Source: Desulfobulbaceae bacterium UBA2276 (GTDB lineage Bacteria > Desulfobacterota > Desulfobulbia > Desulfobulbales > Desulfocapsaceae). Taken from it: 64,000 nucleotides of DNA. Positions 25,094-34,435 of this stretch are shown here, one piece after another. Position 1 is the first letter of the stretch. Every line of letters begins with the position of its first letter. The notes beneath the pieces are model-generated. The model was given only the letters and a program-made list of their open reading frames with translations. It did not search any database and was not told where the DNA came from. The position numbers and the translations under genes were made by a program. The DNA lies in assembly GCA_002347085.1 (NCBI GenBank), contig DDWW01000008.1, positions 1 to 64,000 of the forward strand. Direction: 5' to 3'.

Positions 25094-26659
25094 ATGGAGA
25101 TATTGAACCAGCCGGTTTTGTTATTGGCTCTTGGCTTGTTGTTTGGCATTATAGGCGGTTTTATTTTACGAAAACGCTTTGTCGAAGGTCATCGGGCCAA
25201 CATTGAAAATCAGGGAAAACAGCTTATAGAAAATGCTATCTTTGAGGCCGAGCGGCTTAAAAAAGACGCCGCATTGCAAAGTAAAGAGATCGCTTATCAG
25301 TTGAAACAGGCGGTTGAAGAGGAGATCCGTGCCGATAAAGATGACTTGAAGGATGAGCGGCGGCAGCTCAGTGAGAAAAAAGAGCAGCTCAAAAAAGAGG
25401 TGGAGCTCTTAGGGAAAAGGCAGGATGAGATCCAGCAGGGTGAGGCTCTACTGCGGCAGCAGGAAGAAGGCTTACAGAAAAAAAACAAAGAGGTGGAGCA
25501 ACTTGTACTCCGCCAGCGTAATGAGCTGGAAAAGATAGCTGGAATCGGTCGGGAAGAGGCCAAAAAATTGCTCATGGATTCAATGGAGAGTGAGGCGCGC
25601 ATGCAAGCCGCCAAAAAACTGGCTCGCATTGAGAGTGAAATGAAGCTGGAGGCCGATAAAAAAGGGAAAAATATTCTGGCCCTGGCCATTTCCCGTTATG
25701 CTGGAGACTATGTCGCCGATAAAACAGTGTCCATGGTGCCTCTGCCCAGTGATGAGATGAAGGGCCGGATCATTGGCCGCGAGGGACGAAATATCCGGGC
25801 CATAGAGGCGGCCACCGGGATTGATATTATTATTGACGATACCCCCGAGGCGGTGATTCTGTCTGGATTTAATCCTGTGCGCCGCGAGGTTGCCCGACTT
25901 TCCATGCTCCAGCTTATCAATGATGGGCGGATTCATCCGGCCCGGATTGAAGAGATAGTGGCCAAGGTCACCAAGGAGCTTGATGTTACCATGCGGGAGT
26001 CCGGCGAGCAGGCCACCTTTGATGTCGGTGCCCATGGGGTGCATCCGGAGTTGATCAATCTCCTGGGTCGCTTGAAATTTCGAACAAGTTATGGCCAGAA
26101 TGTCCTTCAGCATTCTCTGGAGGTGGCCTTCCTTTGCGGCATTATGGCCGCGGAATTGGGTATTGATGTGAAAATGGCCAAGCGGGCGGGTCTGCTTCAT
26201 GATATCGGCAAGGCGGTTGACCATGAGGTAGAGGGCTCGCATGCGATTATCGGTCGTGATCTGGCCAAGAAATATGGCGAGCCCGAGGAAGTGGTCTATG
26301 CGATTGGGGCCCATCATGAAGACCTGCCGCCGCAGAGCGTCCTTGATATCCTGGTACAGTCGGCAGATGCCTTGTCCGGCGCCAGGCCTGGAGCCCGTAA
26401 AGAGATGTTGCAAACCTATGTCAAGCGCCTGGAAGATCTTGAGAATATTGCAAATGCATTTGAAGGCGTGGAAAAGGCATACGCCATCCAGGCCGGACGC
26501 GATCTGCGGATTATTGTAGATTCTAAAAAGATTCAGGATGCCGAGGCTATTCTGCTCAGTCAGGATATTGCCAAGTCCATTGAGGCCCAATTGACCTATC
26601 CTGGCCAGATACGTGTTACCGTGATTCGTGAGACCAGGGCCGTAGAATTTGCCAGATAA
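25094..26659 (+). CDS. rny: Ribonuclease Y
   Basis: This 521-residue membrane-anchored endoribonuclease starts bulk mRNA decay. The order is an N-terminal transmembrane helix (about residues 6-25), a long charged coiled coil (about 30-190), a KH domain with [15 protein letters not shown] (about 215-280) and an HD domain with the [10 protein letters not shown] metal motif (about 365-375). The end reads [17 protein letters not shown], as in the family. Length fits (about 520). It lies 23 bases before tyrS and is probably cotranscribed with it. Confidence 0.97.
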   Translation: MEILNQPVLLLALGLLFGIIGGFILRKRFVEGHRANIENQGKQLIENAIFEAERLKKDAALQSKEIAYQLKQAVEEEIRADKDDLKDERRQLSEKKEQLKKEVELLGKRQDEIQQGEALLRQQEEGLQKKNKEVEQLVLRQRNELEKIAGIGREEAKKLLMDSMESEARMQAAKKLARIESEMKLEADKKGKNILALAISRYAGDYVADKTVSMVPLPSDEMKGRIIGREGRNIRAIEAATGIDIIIDDTPEAVILSGFNPVRREVARLSMLQLINDGRIHPARIEEIVAKVTKELDVTMRESGEQATFDVGAHGVHPELINLLGRLKFRTSYGQNVLQHSLEVAFLCGIMAAELGIDVKMAKRAGLLHDIGKAVDHEVEGSHAIIGRDLAKKYGEPEEVVYAIGAHHEDLPPQSVLDILVQSADALSGARPGARKEMLQTYVKRLEDLENIANAFEGVEKAYAIQAGRDLRIIVDSKKIQDAEAILLSQDIAKSIEAQLTYPGQIRVTVIRETRAVEFAR

Positions 26660-26682
26660 TTGGGCGCCCAGAGGAGAAAACC

Positions 26683-27894
26683 ATGCCTTCCATTGATGAA
26701 CAGATAAAACTCATTGAACGGGGAGTTGTCGATTGTATCTCCCGTGAGGAACTTGTTAAAAAACTGGAAAGGTCTGCGGCCACCGGGGTACCGCTGCGGG
26801 TGAAGGCCGGTTTTGATCCCACCGCCCCTGATCTGCATCTGGGGCATACGGTTCTGTTGCAGAAGCTCAAACATTTTCAGGATCTGGGGCATGACGTTTA
26901 TTTTCTGATTGGGGATTTTACCGGCATGATTGGTGATCCCACCGGCAAATCAGAGACCCGCAAGGCCCTGACCCGTGAGGACGTGGCCAGAAATGCGGAA
27001 AGTTACAAGGAACAGGTGTTCAAGATCCTGGACCCCCAGAAAACCAAGGTGGTATTTAACAGTCAATGGTTGGGCAAGCTTGACTCCTTTGCCATGATCA
27101 GACTTGCCTCGGAACTGACAGTGGCCCGGATGCTGGAGCGTGAAGACTTCAAGGTACGATTCCGGGAGGGCAGTCCCATCTCCATCCATGAGTTTCTCTA
27201 TCCCTTGATCCAGGGCTATGATTCAGTGGCCATTGAGGCGGATGTGGAACTTGGGGGCACGGATCAGCTTTTTAATCTGCTCATGGGCCGCGATCTCCAG
27301 CGTTCCCGCCATCAGGCCCCGCAGGTGGTGATCACCCTTCCCCTTCTTGAGGGGCTGGATGGGGTGAACAAGATGAGTAAATCCTTAGGCAATTATATCG
27401 GCATTACCGAATCGGCCACTGATATCTACGGCAAGGTGTTGTCTGTCTCCGATCAGTTGATGTTTCGTTATTATGAGTTGTTAAGCGATCTGGGTGGAGA
27501 AGAAATTGCGGTCTTGAAGCAGGAGATGGAGGCTGGTATCCGCCATCCCAAGGAGATCAAGAAACAATTGGCCCGTGAGCTCACGGCCCGCTTTCATTCA
27601 CCGGAGGCGGCGTTGCTGGCGGAACAGAATTTTGAAAAGGTCTTCCAGAAGGGCGGGCTGCCTGATGATATTGCCCTGAAGCAGATTATTGCCACGGAAG
27701 AGATCTGGCTGCCCCAGCTCTTAGTTGATGTCGAGTTGGTTGCCTCTACCTCTGATGGGCGGCGGATGATCAAACAGAATGCGGTCTCGCTCGATGGTAT
27801 TAAGGTTACCGATGTCAAGGCGGTGATCAAGCCTCAAGGCGAGGTACTGATAAAGGTGGGCAAGCTGCGTTACTGCAAGGTCTGTTTCCGGTAA
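26683..27894 (+). CDS. tyrS: Tyrosine--tRNA ligase
   Basis: This 403-residue class I synthetase charges tRNA-Tyr. The HIGH motif is HLGH (residues 52-55) in [16 protein letters not shown], and the KMSKS loop is intact near 230-234. A C-terminal S4 domain (about 340-400) binds tRNA. The motif variants and length match the TyrS2-type (TyrZ-like) enzymes. AGAGGAG lies before ATG 26683. A strong palindromic terminator follows the stop. Confidence 0.95.
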   Translation: MPSIDEQIKLIERGVVDCISREELVKKLERSAATGVPLRVKAGFDPTAPDLHLGHTVLLQKLKHFQDLGHDVYFLIGDFTGMIGDPTGKSETRKALTREDVARNAESYKEQVFKILDPQKTKVVFNSQWLGKLDSFAMIRLASELTVARMLEREDFKVRFREGSPISIHEFLYPLIQGYDSVAIEADVELGGTDQLFNLLMGRDLQRSRHQAPQVVITLPLLEGLDGVNKMSKSLGNYIGITESATDIYGKVLSVSDQLMFRYYELLSDLGGEEIAVLKQEMEAGIRHPKEIKKQLARELTARFHSPEAALLAEQNFEKVFQKGGLPDDIALKQIIATEEIWLPQLLVDVELVASTSDGRRMIKQNAVSLDGIKVTDVKAVIKPQGEVLIKVGKLRYCKVCFR

Positions 27895-27913
27895 GAGGGA
27901 TTCGCTTGTTTAA

Positions 27914-27967
27914 CAAACGCAAAAAAGGCGTATAACCTGGCCAGGTTATACGCCTTTTTTGCGTTTG
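27914..27967. terminator. Perfect 54-bp palindromic bidirectional terminator
   Basis: The sequence is a perfect palindrome centred between 27940 and 27941. Each arm contains an A6 or T6 run next to GGCGTATAACCTGG or its complement. On either strand it gives a stem followed by a T run, so it can end transcription of tyrS on the plus strand and of the Fur-family gene on the minus strand. The Fur-family stop is at 27992. Confidence 0.92.
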
Positions 27968-27991
27968 CAGTGGCGGGGGATGGTACAGTGA

Positions 27992-28408
27992 TCAGTTGAT
28001 ACTTGCTTGGTGAGTCGATGTCGCGCAATCACTACAAAGTCCCGTAAATTCAATATGATGCCCAAGAATCTGGTACTGGCTGGCCTGGGCTGCTGTCTCA
28101 TTGATATTGTGTTGAACTTGCATCTTGATGTCATCGACCTTGCCGCATTCTAAGCAGCGCACATGATAATGTGGCGCTACAGTGGCGTCGAAACGTTTCT
28201 GGGTGCCGCCCACCTCCAGCTTGAGAATCATGCCGGTTTCTGCCATCAGCTCCAGATTTCTATAGACAGTCCCAAGACCGATGCGGGGTAAACGCCTGCG
28301 AACCATGTCATAGACCTCATTGGCGGTTGGATGCGAGGTAACCTTGGACAGTTCTTCAAGGATGATCTGGCGTTGAGTGGTGAGACGCATGGAGGTAAGT
28401 TCTTGCAT
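27992..28408 (-). CDS. Fur family transcriptional regulator (PerR-like)
   Basis: This 138-residue repressor has the Fur fold. The DNA-binding N-terminus reads MRLTTQRQIILEEL and HPTANEVYDMVRRRLPRIGL, followed by TVYRNLELMAE. The metal-binding dimerisation half contains HYHVRCLECGKVDDI and the second zinc pair CSDC. The short form, the HYHVRC motif and the lack of the His-rich tail of true Fur favour a PerR-type peroxide or metal sensor. AGGA lies about seven bases before ATG 28408. An inverted repeat overlapping its own promoter suggests autoregulation. Confidence 0.88.
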   Translation of the reverse strand: MQELTSMRLTTQRQIILEELSKVTSHPTANEVYDMVRRRLPRIGLGTVYRNLELMAETGMILKLEVGGTQKRFDATVAPHYHVRCLECGKVDDIKMQVQHNINETAAQASQYQILGHHIEFTGLCSDCATSTHQASIN

Positions 28409-28468
28409 GATGATTCCTGTTGCTGGTGAAATGAGTGAAACGATTTTATTTGAGAAGGTTTATCATCT

Positions 28469-28500
28469 GGTATGATATTTTAATACCAATAAAAAAACAA
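28469..28500 (-). promoter_or_regulatory. Promoter with inverted repeat before the Fur-family gene
   Basis: On the minus strand TTGTTT (28500-28495) and TATCAT (28477-28472), 17 bases apart, can serve as -35 and -10. The inverted repeat GGTAT-9-ATACC (28469-28487) covers the -10 box and would be well placed for binding by the regulator encoded just downstream. Confidence 0.4.
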
Positions 28501-28575
28501 TATAAAAATTGTCCTTGTGCTGCTTATCTGCTCGGGTGTTGCTGCTCCCCGGAGACGACCCGGTAGAAGAGCGCC

Positions 28576-28624
28576 TGCCGGTCAGGCCATTCAGGTCGTC
28601 ATGTTATTTATCTACAATGGCTGA
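28576..28624 (+). repeat. Right half of the dispersed repeat (copy I, decayed)
   Basis: From TGCCG at 28576 the sequence follows the right half of copy D: GGCCATTCAGGTCGTCATG, then TTATTTATCTACAATGGCTGA. The left half upstream is too diverged to call. The stop codon and last residues of the radical SAM gene on the minus strand lie inside it. Confidence 0.6.
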
Positions 28625-29908
28625 GTTGAGAATAGGATTGAAATAACCAAGGCGGAGGGCAGGAAAGCGTTGCTGTAATTGCAGGAGCCAGGAGCGCATT
28701 CCCAGAGGGGCCTCCGTGGGGTGGAAATCCAGGGTCTGGAGGTACCACTCGGGGTCCATGTTCAGATTTCGCAACTGGATCAGGTCGGGACGACAGGTCT
28801 CAATGAGAGTCGAGAGGGCCTCGAACTCATCCTGAGAATCAGTAACCCCTGGCTGGATAAAATAGTTGAGAGAGACGAAGCGATCAGCGCCCTTCATGAC
28901 CTTGATCGATTCTTTGACATCGGTCAGGGTGAATCCCACGGGGCGGTAGTATCGGCTGTGGTATATTTCCTGGGCGGAATTCAGGCTGACCCTGAGGCTG
29001 CCCAGTCCGGCGCGGGCTAAGCGTTCAACTTCCTGGGGCAGGCTGGCGTTGGAATTAAGGTTGATTGTCCCGCGGTCGGTTTTTTTACGGATGAGGGAAA
29101 TAGCCTTCTCGATCACCTGGGCCTGAAGCAGGGGCTCACCTTCGCATCCTTGACCAAAACTGACGATAGCATCTTCAGCCTTTTGCAGATGCGGTACGGC
29201 CACCCCGGCAATCTCCTGAGCGGTGGGGACAAAACGGATGCGATCCTGGGTGGCCGAACAGGAACCGGCAGGTTGCAGGGAGATACAACCGACACAGCGG
29301 GCATTACAGACGGGGGAGGTGGGGAGCGGGGCCTCCCAGCGGCCAAGGAAATAATTGCGGGCCGCCGGACAGCCATAGGTCAGGCAGCATTTCCCCAGAT
29401 GTTGTACTAATCTGTTGTCGCGATACTCTTTCAGCTTCTGTTTGGTCTTTCTGGTGATGGTCGGCTGGTCAAACTGACAGGCATCCTGTCGTTTATCTGG
29501 GTCGCTGCGAAAGGCTGTGACCCAGAAACGCCCTTGATGCCAGCCCACAGCACTATAGGCAAAGAGCGGCAGGCGTGGGGCATTACTGCCTTGAGTTTGA
29601 TAGGCGCTGTTAAAGATTGTTGTGTGGGCCGGGGCCATGAAGGCGGCAACCGCCTGCACTGCCGACCCTGGATGGAAAGGATTTTCCTCAAGAAGCAGGG
29701 GCTCGCCGGTCTCCTGGTCATAACCAACCGGCAAACGACCAGGCAGGACAAAGAGTTCGCTCCCCTCGGGAAGGGGAATCAGGTCTGCAAGGGCTGGTTG
29801 AAAAAACTGGCCGCCACTCATGCCAGCCATGTTGAGTCCGGGAAAATCAGTAATATTACCCTGGAGATCGGCAAAAACCAGCGAGGGAAGTCCGGCCGGA
29901 TGGCTCAC
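28604..29908 (-). CDS. Uncharacterised radical SAM protein
   Basis: This 434-residue protein has a CX3CX2C cluster motif, CNARCVGC (C201, C205, C208), placed unusually late after a 200-residue N-terminal domain. That domain includes FADLQGNITDFPGL and a Cys-rich stretch, LGKCCLTYGCPAARNYF. Downstream come FGQGCEGEPLL, LNSNASLPQEVERL and LRVSLNSAQE, normal radical SAM barrel motifs. I cannot assign a substrate. Its start overlaps the stop of the small upstream gene (ATGA, 29905-29908), so the two are coupled. Its C-terminal codons lie in a decayed dispersed repeat. Confidence 0.85.
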   Translation of the reverse strand: MSHPAGLPSLVFADLQGNITDFPGLNMAGMSGGQFFQPALADLIPLPEGSELFVLPGRLPVGYDQETGEPLLLEENPFHPGSAVQAVAAFMAPAHTTIFNSAYQTQGSNAPRLPLFAYSAVGWHQGRFWVTAFRSDPDKRQDACQFDQPTITRKTKQKLKEYRDNRLVQHLGKCCLTYGCPAARNYFLGRWEAPLPTSPVCNARCVGCISLQPAGSCSATQDRIRFVPTAQEIAGVAVPHLQKAEDAIVSFGQGCEGEPLLQAQVIEKAISLIRKKTDRGTINLNSNASLPQEVERLARAGLGSLRVSLNSAQEIYHSRYYRPVGFTLTDVKESIKVMKGADRFVSLNYFIQPGVTDSQDEFEALSTLIETCRPDLIQLRNLNMDPEWYLQTLDFHPTEAPLGMRSWLLQLQQRFPALRLGYFNPILNSAIVDK

Positions 29909-30330
29909 TCGGGGCGCAGGGTCTTGAAGATAGAATCCGTGGCTAAATAGACATCCAGGTCTTCGCCGTAAATATCCTGAATTGCGGAGTGATTGATCAG
30001 GTCTTCGATAATAAATTGGGTGAGATAGAGGCTGATGATGTTGGGATCGGGTACCAAGGTACGTATTGGCGCAACTTTAAGTTGAATATCAAACTCTTCG
30101 AGACTTGCTAATTTCTTGAGTTGTTCTTCAAAGGTATCGTGGAGGATCTGGACTGAAGAGGTCTCGACGATTCCTTTGTCGATAAGGCGTTGCACTAATT
30201 TAGCGGCCAGTTCGCTGGCATTTTCTTTGGCCTTGTGGAGCATAAAGCGCCGTTCTTGTTCTCGTTTGCGATCAATGCCGCGTATGGTTTTATCGGTGGC
30301 ACTATTGGAACTGACATGAGCTTTTGCCAT
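29905..30330 (-). CDS. Hypothetical protein coupled to a radical SAM gene
   Basis: This protein of 141 residues starts at ATG 30330 with GGAG seven bases upstream. The frame is open a further 73 codons but without homology-like sequence. The N-terminus is basic and Ser/Thr-rich. The middle is helical (HKAKENASELAAKLVQRLID), and the C-terminal half is acidic with LASLEEFDIQLKVAPIRTLV and IIEDLINHSAIQDIYGEDLD. No family was recognised. A four-base overlap with the radical SAM gene points to joint function, perhaps as partner or substrate. Confidence 0.7.
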   Translation of the reverse strand: MAKAHVSSNSATDKTIRGIDRKREQERRFMLHKAKENASELAAKLVQRLIDKGIVETSSVQILHDTFEEQLKKLASLEEFDIQLKVAPIRTLVPDPNIISLYLTQFIIEDLINHSAIQDIYGEDLDVYLATDSIFKTLRPE

Positions 30331-30519
30331 TATAATCTCCGCTTGGGCTGACTTTATTTTCAAAAGGGACGAATTCAGGAATTTACTGCATTTGCGCGCA
30401 TCTTCCAATAAAAAACTAAAAGAAAAAAAAGGAATTTTTCCACAGGCCTGATGTCTCTTGGAAGGGAGGGCAAGGTCTATGGCTTTGGATGTTGCAAGCG
30501 GCAATAATAGTGGGTATTG

Positions 30520-30543
30520 CAGAACAGGGGTGCCCCTGTTCTG
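30520..30543. terminator. Perfect hairpin after glgP
   Basis: CAGAACAGGGG and CCCCTGTTCTG form an 11-bp perfect inverted repeat with a TG centre, 17 bases beyond the stop of the phosphorylase gene on the minus strand. No T run follows, so it may stabilise the mRNA end or act as a weak terminator. Confidence 0.45.
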
Positions 30544-30559
30544 AGCCATGTCCTTGAAA

Positions 30560-32761
30560 TCAATAATTACTGTTGTACAGATTGCCGAAAGAACGCATCT
30601 TCTCTTCCTGCTCCCGAGGCAGGGTTAATTCGTATTTGCTCAGATACTCGGCCGCCATCCGATGGGTGTTGAAGATCGGGATATTCAGGGTCAGGTTCAT
30701 GATAGCCTTGTCAAGGAAAGGAGAACTGTTGTCTGCTTGATAGAATTCCTTGAGGATGAGGGGCAGGGTTTGATAAAATGAGACCGAGTCTTCACTGTAG
30801 AGCAGGGTTTCCGGTGATTCGCTCAGATTTGCCTCTTCAACCGGCCCTTCGAGGCCGAATTTCCATCCGGTCTGACCTTGATGATATCCTTCAACCCACC
30901 AACCGTCCATGATAGAGATATTCGGTACCCCATTCATGGCCGCCTTCATGCCACTGGTGCCCGATGCCTCCAGAGGACGTTTGGGGCTGTTGAGCCAGGC
31001 GTGGACGCCGGCGACCATTATCTTGGCGATTTTCATGTCATAATTGGGGATAAAAATTAAATTGGCCAATCCTTTACTCTTCTGGTGCAACTCCTTCTGG
31101 TAGTCGAGGATCAGTTTGATCACCGATTTTCCTGGTTCGTCGGCTGGATGGGCCTTGCCGGCAAAGATAAAATTGATGGGCCAGTTATTGGTGAGCAAAA
31201 TGTCGCAGAGGGTATCCAGATTGTCAAAAATCAGATCGGCCCTTTTGTAGGTGGAAAAACGACGAGCAAAGCCAATAGTAAAGACCTCGGGGTTCAACTG
31301 GGTGTTGCGGTCAATGAGTGAGGAAAAAAAGTTGGGGGGGTCAATCCAGGTCTCAAGCTTCTGGTTGCGATGCCGCAGGAGCATGGTGTTAAGAAAATCG
31401 AAGAGGATGGTGGTATCTTTTTGCCAGGCTTGGCTCAGGTAGTTGCGAAATTTTGGATCTTGGGCCAGGGCCTCTAACTTGATAAAGACGCCAGGGTCGT
31501 CCTGCCAGTTTCGCAATAGAGGAAAAAGATTGAATACCGCAGCCCGGGCATCACTGATCCAGGTCAGATGATGGACTCCGTTGGTGACGGCCGAGATCTT
31601 ACTGGCAAACTGGGGAAACTGCTTATGGGTCACATCCCGATGCAAGCGGCTGACGCTGTTGGCGGCCCGGTTTGCGGTCATAGCCATGGTGGTAAAATTA
31701 TAGGTATGGGGATTGTCTTCGTCACGGGCCAGAAGATCCAGGATTCGTTGACAGGATTTATGGCTGATGCCGGCGTAGAGTGACTTTTCGAAGCGATCAT
31801 GTCCCGCCTTGACCGGGGTATGGATGGTGTAGATTGTGCGTTGGGCCACCTTGTCGGTAGCCGCAAGGATCTGTTGATCGGTCGCCAGACCGAGATCAGG
31901 GTGGCCGAGAGCAGCCTGTAATTCCTCGGCAATCAGTTGCAGGATGGCAATGACCCCGTGTTGTTCATTCAGGTGAAAGGTCTTGGCGGTAAAACCCAAT
32001 TGGCGCAGGGCGGGCATGATGCCGGTGCCGAGCATACGCCGTTGCAGGGCTTTTATCATCGACGATTCGGAGTTGTAGAGGCGTCCAGCGGCACTGCTGA
32101 AGGGCTCGGGGGTATCGGGCAGAGAAAAGTCAAGGAGGATCTCGGGGATGAAAAAATCGAGGGAGTGGTTGACCTCCATCTTCATCCAGACCTGGGCCTT
32201 AATCGTGAGCGTTTGATTTTCGGCGTTATAAAAGGGGATCTCAAGCTGGAGTGGTTGTCCGGGGTTGTGCGGGTCCCGTAAGAGATAGAGCCCGTGGATA
32301 TCCTCAGGTTGCCATGAAACGGTCTGGGCGATCTGGCCAATCTTGGAGTCAACAATCTGGGAAAAGTATCCCTGGCGATACAGGAGGCTGATGGCGACCA
32401 CAGGAAGCTTGCAGTCTGCAAAACTCTTGAGGGTGTCACCTGCAAGAACCCCCAGGCCGCCGCTGTAGGTGGGTATCTTTTCCGGCCCCTGGAAAAGTTT
32501 TTTGATAAAACCTTTCAGTCTGCTATCCATTGAGCTGGTGCTTTCAAGGTCAATCAACCTTTGCTTTACCGGATTATACACATCGGGGTCGGCGCCAATC
32601 TCCATGGAGATGTAGGCGACTGAGTTTCCTGAAGGCGCGGTCAGATTGGCCCAGACCTCATCCAGTACCTTCTGGCGGATACCAAAAAAGGTGCCAAATT
32701 GATTGGAGGCGATCAGGGTGTGAATGTTGGCGGGGGTAATGTCCTGGCTTGTATGGGGCAT
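30560..32761 (-). CDS. glgP: Alpha-glucan (glycogen) phosphorylase
   Basis: This 733-residue enzyme releases glucose-1-phosphate from glycogen or maltodextrin. It belongs to the shorter alpha-glucan phosphorylase group (TIGR02094 type). Evidence is VAYISMEIGAD at the start, YSGGLGVLAGDTLKSFAD, and FTIGFARRFSTYKRADLI. The PLP-site region reads EASGTSGMKAAMNGVPNIS, with the pyridoxal-binding lysine in SGMKAAMNG. It is monocistronic and divergent from pal. Confidence 0.94.
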   Translation of the reverse strand: MPHTSQDITPANIHTLIASNQFGTFFGIRQKVLDEVWANLTAPSGNSVAYISMEIGADPDVYNPVKQRLIDLESTSSMDSRLKGFIKKLFQGPEKIPTYSGGLGVLAGDTLKSFADCKLPVVAISLLYRQGYFSQIVDSKIGQIAQTVSWQPEDIHGLYLLRDPHNPGQPLQLEIPFYNAENQTLTIKAQVWMKMEVNHSLDFFIPEILLDFSLPDTPEPFSSAAGRLYNSESSMIKALQRRMLGTGIMPALRQLGFTAKTFHLNEQHGVIAILQLIAEELQAALGHPDLGLATDQQILAATDKVAQRTIYTIHTPVKAGHDRFEKSLYAGISHKSCQRILDLLARDEDNPHTYNFTTMAMTANRAANSVSRLHRDVTHKQFPQFASKISAVTNGVHHLTWISDARAAVFNLFPLLRNWQDDPGVFIKLEALAQDPKFRNYLSQAWQKDTTILFDFLNTMLLRHRNQKLETWIDPPNFFSSLIDRNTQLNPEVFTIGFARRFSTYKRADLIFDNLDTLCDILLTNNWPINFIFAGKAHPADEPGKSVIKLILDYQKELHQKSKGLANLIFIPNYDMKIAKIMVAGVHAWLNSPKRPLEASGTSGMKAAMNGVPNISIMDGWWVEGYHQGQTGWKFGLEGPVEEANLSESPETLLYSEDSVSFYQTLPLILKEFYQADNSSPFLDKAIMNLTLNIPIFNTHRMAAEYLSKYELTLPREQEEKMRSFGNLYNSNY

Positions 32762-33025
32762 GGTTTGTTGTTTGAGTTATAGATGTTTGAGGTCGGGAAG
32801 AGGCGCCGGTTATCTGTTCAGAATGGTTTGGTGCATCTCTTGCAGATATTTGTATATGTAGAAGGGTAGGCATTATTTTTCAAGAAAAAACCGTTTTGAG
32901 TGAAAGATCATGAATAAGACCTGTTTCATTTTTTTTCAAGGGGGTGTATATTCGGCAACATGTATGAGGAGTCCTTTTTTTAGGGGCATAAAAATAAAAA
33001 ACAGTAGGAAGAGAAGGTGCGTAAA

Positions 33026-33529
33026 ATGAAGAAGATGGAGAGAGTGTTATCAGTTGTCCTTGGCTTAACGATGTTGACCTTGGTTGGTTGTGCTGACAAG
33101 GAAAAAAAGAAGTGCGATGATCCCAATGCCGGGCAGGCGGCCAACACTCAAGAATCATTGGATTCAGAGCCCATCGGAATCATGGAAGGTCGGACCTCTG
33201 GGCCCATGTTGCCTCTCTATTTTGACTTTGACTCCTCTGCTGTTCGTCCGGATCAGACAGTTCGCATGGACGGGAATGCCAGCTTCCTGAAATCAAAACC
33301 TGTTAAGATCAGGATTGAAGGTAACTGCGATCCCCGTGGTACCCAGGAATACAATATGGCCCTTGGTGAGCGTCGTGCCCTGAGTGCCCAGAAATATCTG
33401 GCCGACAAGGGTGTTTCCAAAGACAACATGACCACTATCAGTTATGGCGCCGAGCAGCTTTTGTTGCAGGGGCATGATGAGTTGTCTTGGGCCCAGAACC
33501 GACGAGCTGATTTTGTTATCGTGAAGTAA
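33026..33529 (+). CDS. pal: Peptidoglycan-associated lipoprotein Pal
   Basis: This 167-residue outer-membrane lipoprotein has a signal peptide with lipobox LVGC (C22) and an OmpA-type domain. That domain reads LYFDFDSSAVRPDQ, IRIEGNCDPRGTQEYNMALG and ERRALSAQKYL, which bind peptidoglycan. I choose ATG 33026, with GAGAAGG eight bases upstream, over GTG 33017. A TATATT at 32947-32952 is a possible -10 in the AT-rich leader. It belongs to the Tol-Pal system, but no tol genes are in the window. skp follows after 87 bases that include a small hairpin, TTATCATCAAGATGATAA. Confidence 0.93.
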   Translation: MKKMERVLSVVLGLTMLTLVGCADKEKKKCDDPNAGQAANTQESLDSEPIGIMEGRTSGPMLPLYFDFDSSAVRPDQTVRMDGNASFLKSKPVKIRIEGNCDPRGTQEYNMALGERRALSAQKYLADKGVSKDNMTTISYGAEQLLLQGHDELSWAQNRRADFVIVK

Positions 33530-33616
33530 AAGTTATCATCAAGATGATAATGTTGTCATGGATGCCATGAACAGCATTATCATCCTCGTAGGTTAAGAGC
33601 AAACAAGAGGAATAAA

Positions 33617-34156
33617 ATGAGAGTAAGACCCATGCTTTTTGTTGGACTGTTGTTGGCTGTGGTCAGTTTTTTCGGCCAGAATGTTTCTGTTGCCAGTGCT
33701 GCCGAGTTAAAGATTGGTGTGATGAATGTTCAGAAGGTGCTCCTTGAGTCTGCTTCCGGGAAAACAGCCAAAATTGCGTTTGAGGCCAAGGCCAAAGAAC
33801 TGAAGTCAAAATTCCAGACTGAAGAGAACGCCTTGACTGCCATGCAGCAGGAGATTGAAAAAAAGAGTTCTGCCTGGAGTGCTGAGAAGAAAGAGGCCCA
33901 GGTTCGCGAGTATCAGAAAAAAGGGCGTGAATTTCAGGCCAAGACCGAGGATGCCCGTTTTGAGCTCAAACAATTGCAAGACAAAGAGTTGGAGCCTATC
34001 CTGAAGACCATGCAGGGAGTTGTTGATGCCTATGGCAAGCAAAACGGATACACCGTGATTCTTGATTCCAAGATTGGAGTCATTTATGCTAACAGTGCTA
34101 TTGATGTCAGTACTGATTTGACCAAGGCACTTGATCAGGCAATGATGAAAAAGTAA
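33617..34156 (+). CDS. skp: Periplasmic chaperone OmpH/Skp
   Basis: This 179-residue protein has a cleavable signal peptide (about residues 1-28, ending ASA) followed by AELKIGVMNVQKVLLESASG, the conserved Skp N-terminus. Its middle is a long charged coiled coil (about 55-125) and it ends ILDSKIGVIYANSAIDVSTD. Skp holds unfolded outer-membrane proteins for BamABCDE, matching bamD elsewhere in the window. AGAGG lies seven bases before ATG 33617. The stop TAA abuts dispersed repeat G directly. Confidence 0.92.
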   Translation: MRVRPMLFVGLLLAVVSFFGQNVSVASAAELKIGVMNVQKVLLESASGKTAKIAFEAKAKELKSKFQTEENALTAMQQEIEKKSSAWSAEKKEAQVREYQKKGREFQAKTEDARFELKQLQDKELEPILKTMQGVVDAYGKQNGYTVILDSKIGVIYANSAIDVSTDLTKALDQAMMKK

Positions 34157-34243
34157 TTTAGGATCCGTAGCACAATAGTTTTATCGTTTTGTTTACGGAT
34201 TATTAAGCCGTTACGAAATGATTTGTCTGTTTGCAACGGCTTA
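34157..34243 (+). repeat. Copy G of the dispersed repeat
   Basis: It begins TTTAGGATCCGTAGCACAAT directly after the skp stop codon and ends TTTGCAACGGCTTA. The centre is GTTTACGGATTATTAAGCCG. At 87 bases it is shorter than the standard copy. It is the first of three copies in a 383-base run, and the gap 34157-34612 holds only these copies, a terminator and a short leader frame. Confidence 0.75.
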
Positions 34244-34295
34244 GATTTGTGCATTGGAAAGTGTGTGATACGCACAGATGTATGTGTGTGAAATG

Positions 34296-34344
34296 AAACG
34301 ATGCGAGGGGTCTCCATAGAGGGAACCTTTCGCATCGTTTTTTT
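34296..34344 (+). terminator. Rho-independent terminator of pal-skp
   Basis: AAACGATGCGA (34296-34306) pairs with TCGCATCGTTT (34330-34340), and the run of T continues to 34344. The 23-base interior can extend the stem partly. It lies between repeat copies G and H and is well placed to end the pal-skp transcript. Confidence 0.85.
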
Positions 34345-34345
34345 G

Positions 34346-34435
34346 TTTAGAAGTCGTTATGAGATAGATAACTTGGTCTTTTATAATCTTACGGTTCATT
34401 ATGCTGTTTTGGATATACCTCCGGCCATTTTATTT
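34346..34435 (+). repeat. Copy H of the dispersed repeat, cut by copy A
   Basis: It begins TTTAGAAGTCGTTATGAGAT, has the centre CTTACGGTTCATTATGCTGT and reaches CCGGCCATTTTATTT. There the next copy starts, so the right end (ACAACGGCTTA) is missing. This suggests that copy A inserted into, or recombined with, an older copy. Confidence 0.72.

Noticed and set aside
25580..26590. Minus-strand frame of 336 codons opposite rny
   Set aside because: It is the antisense shadow of RNase Y, whose KH and HD motifs are intact.
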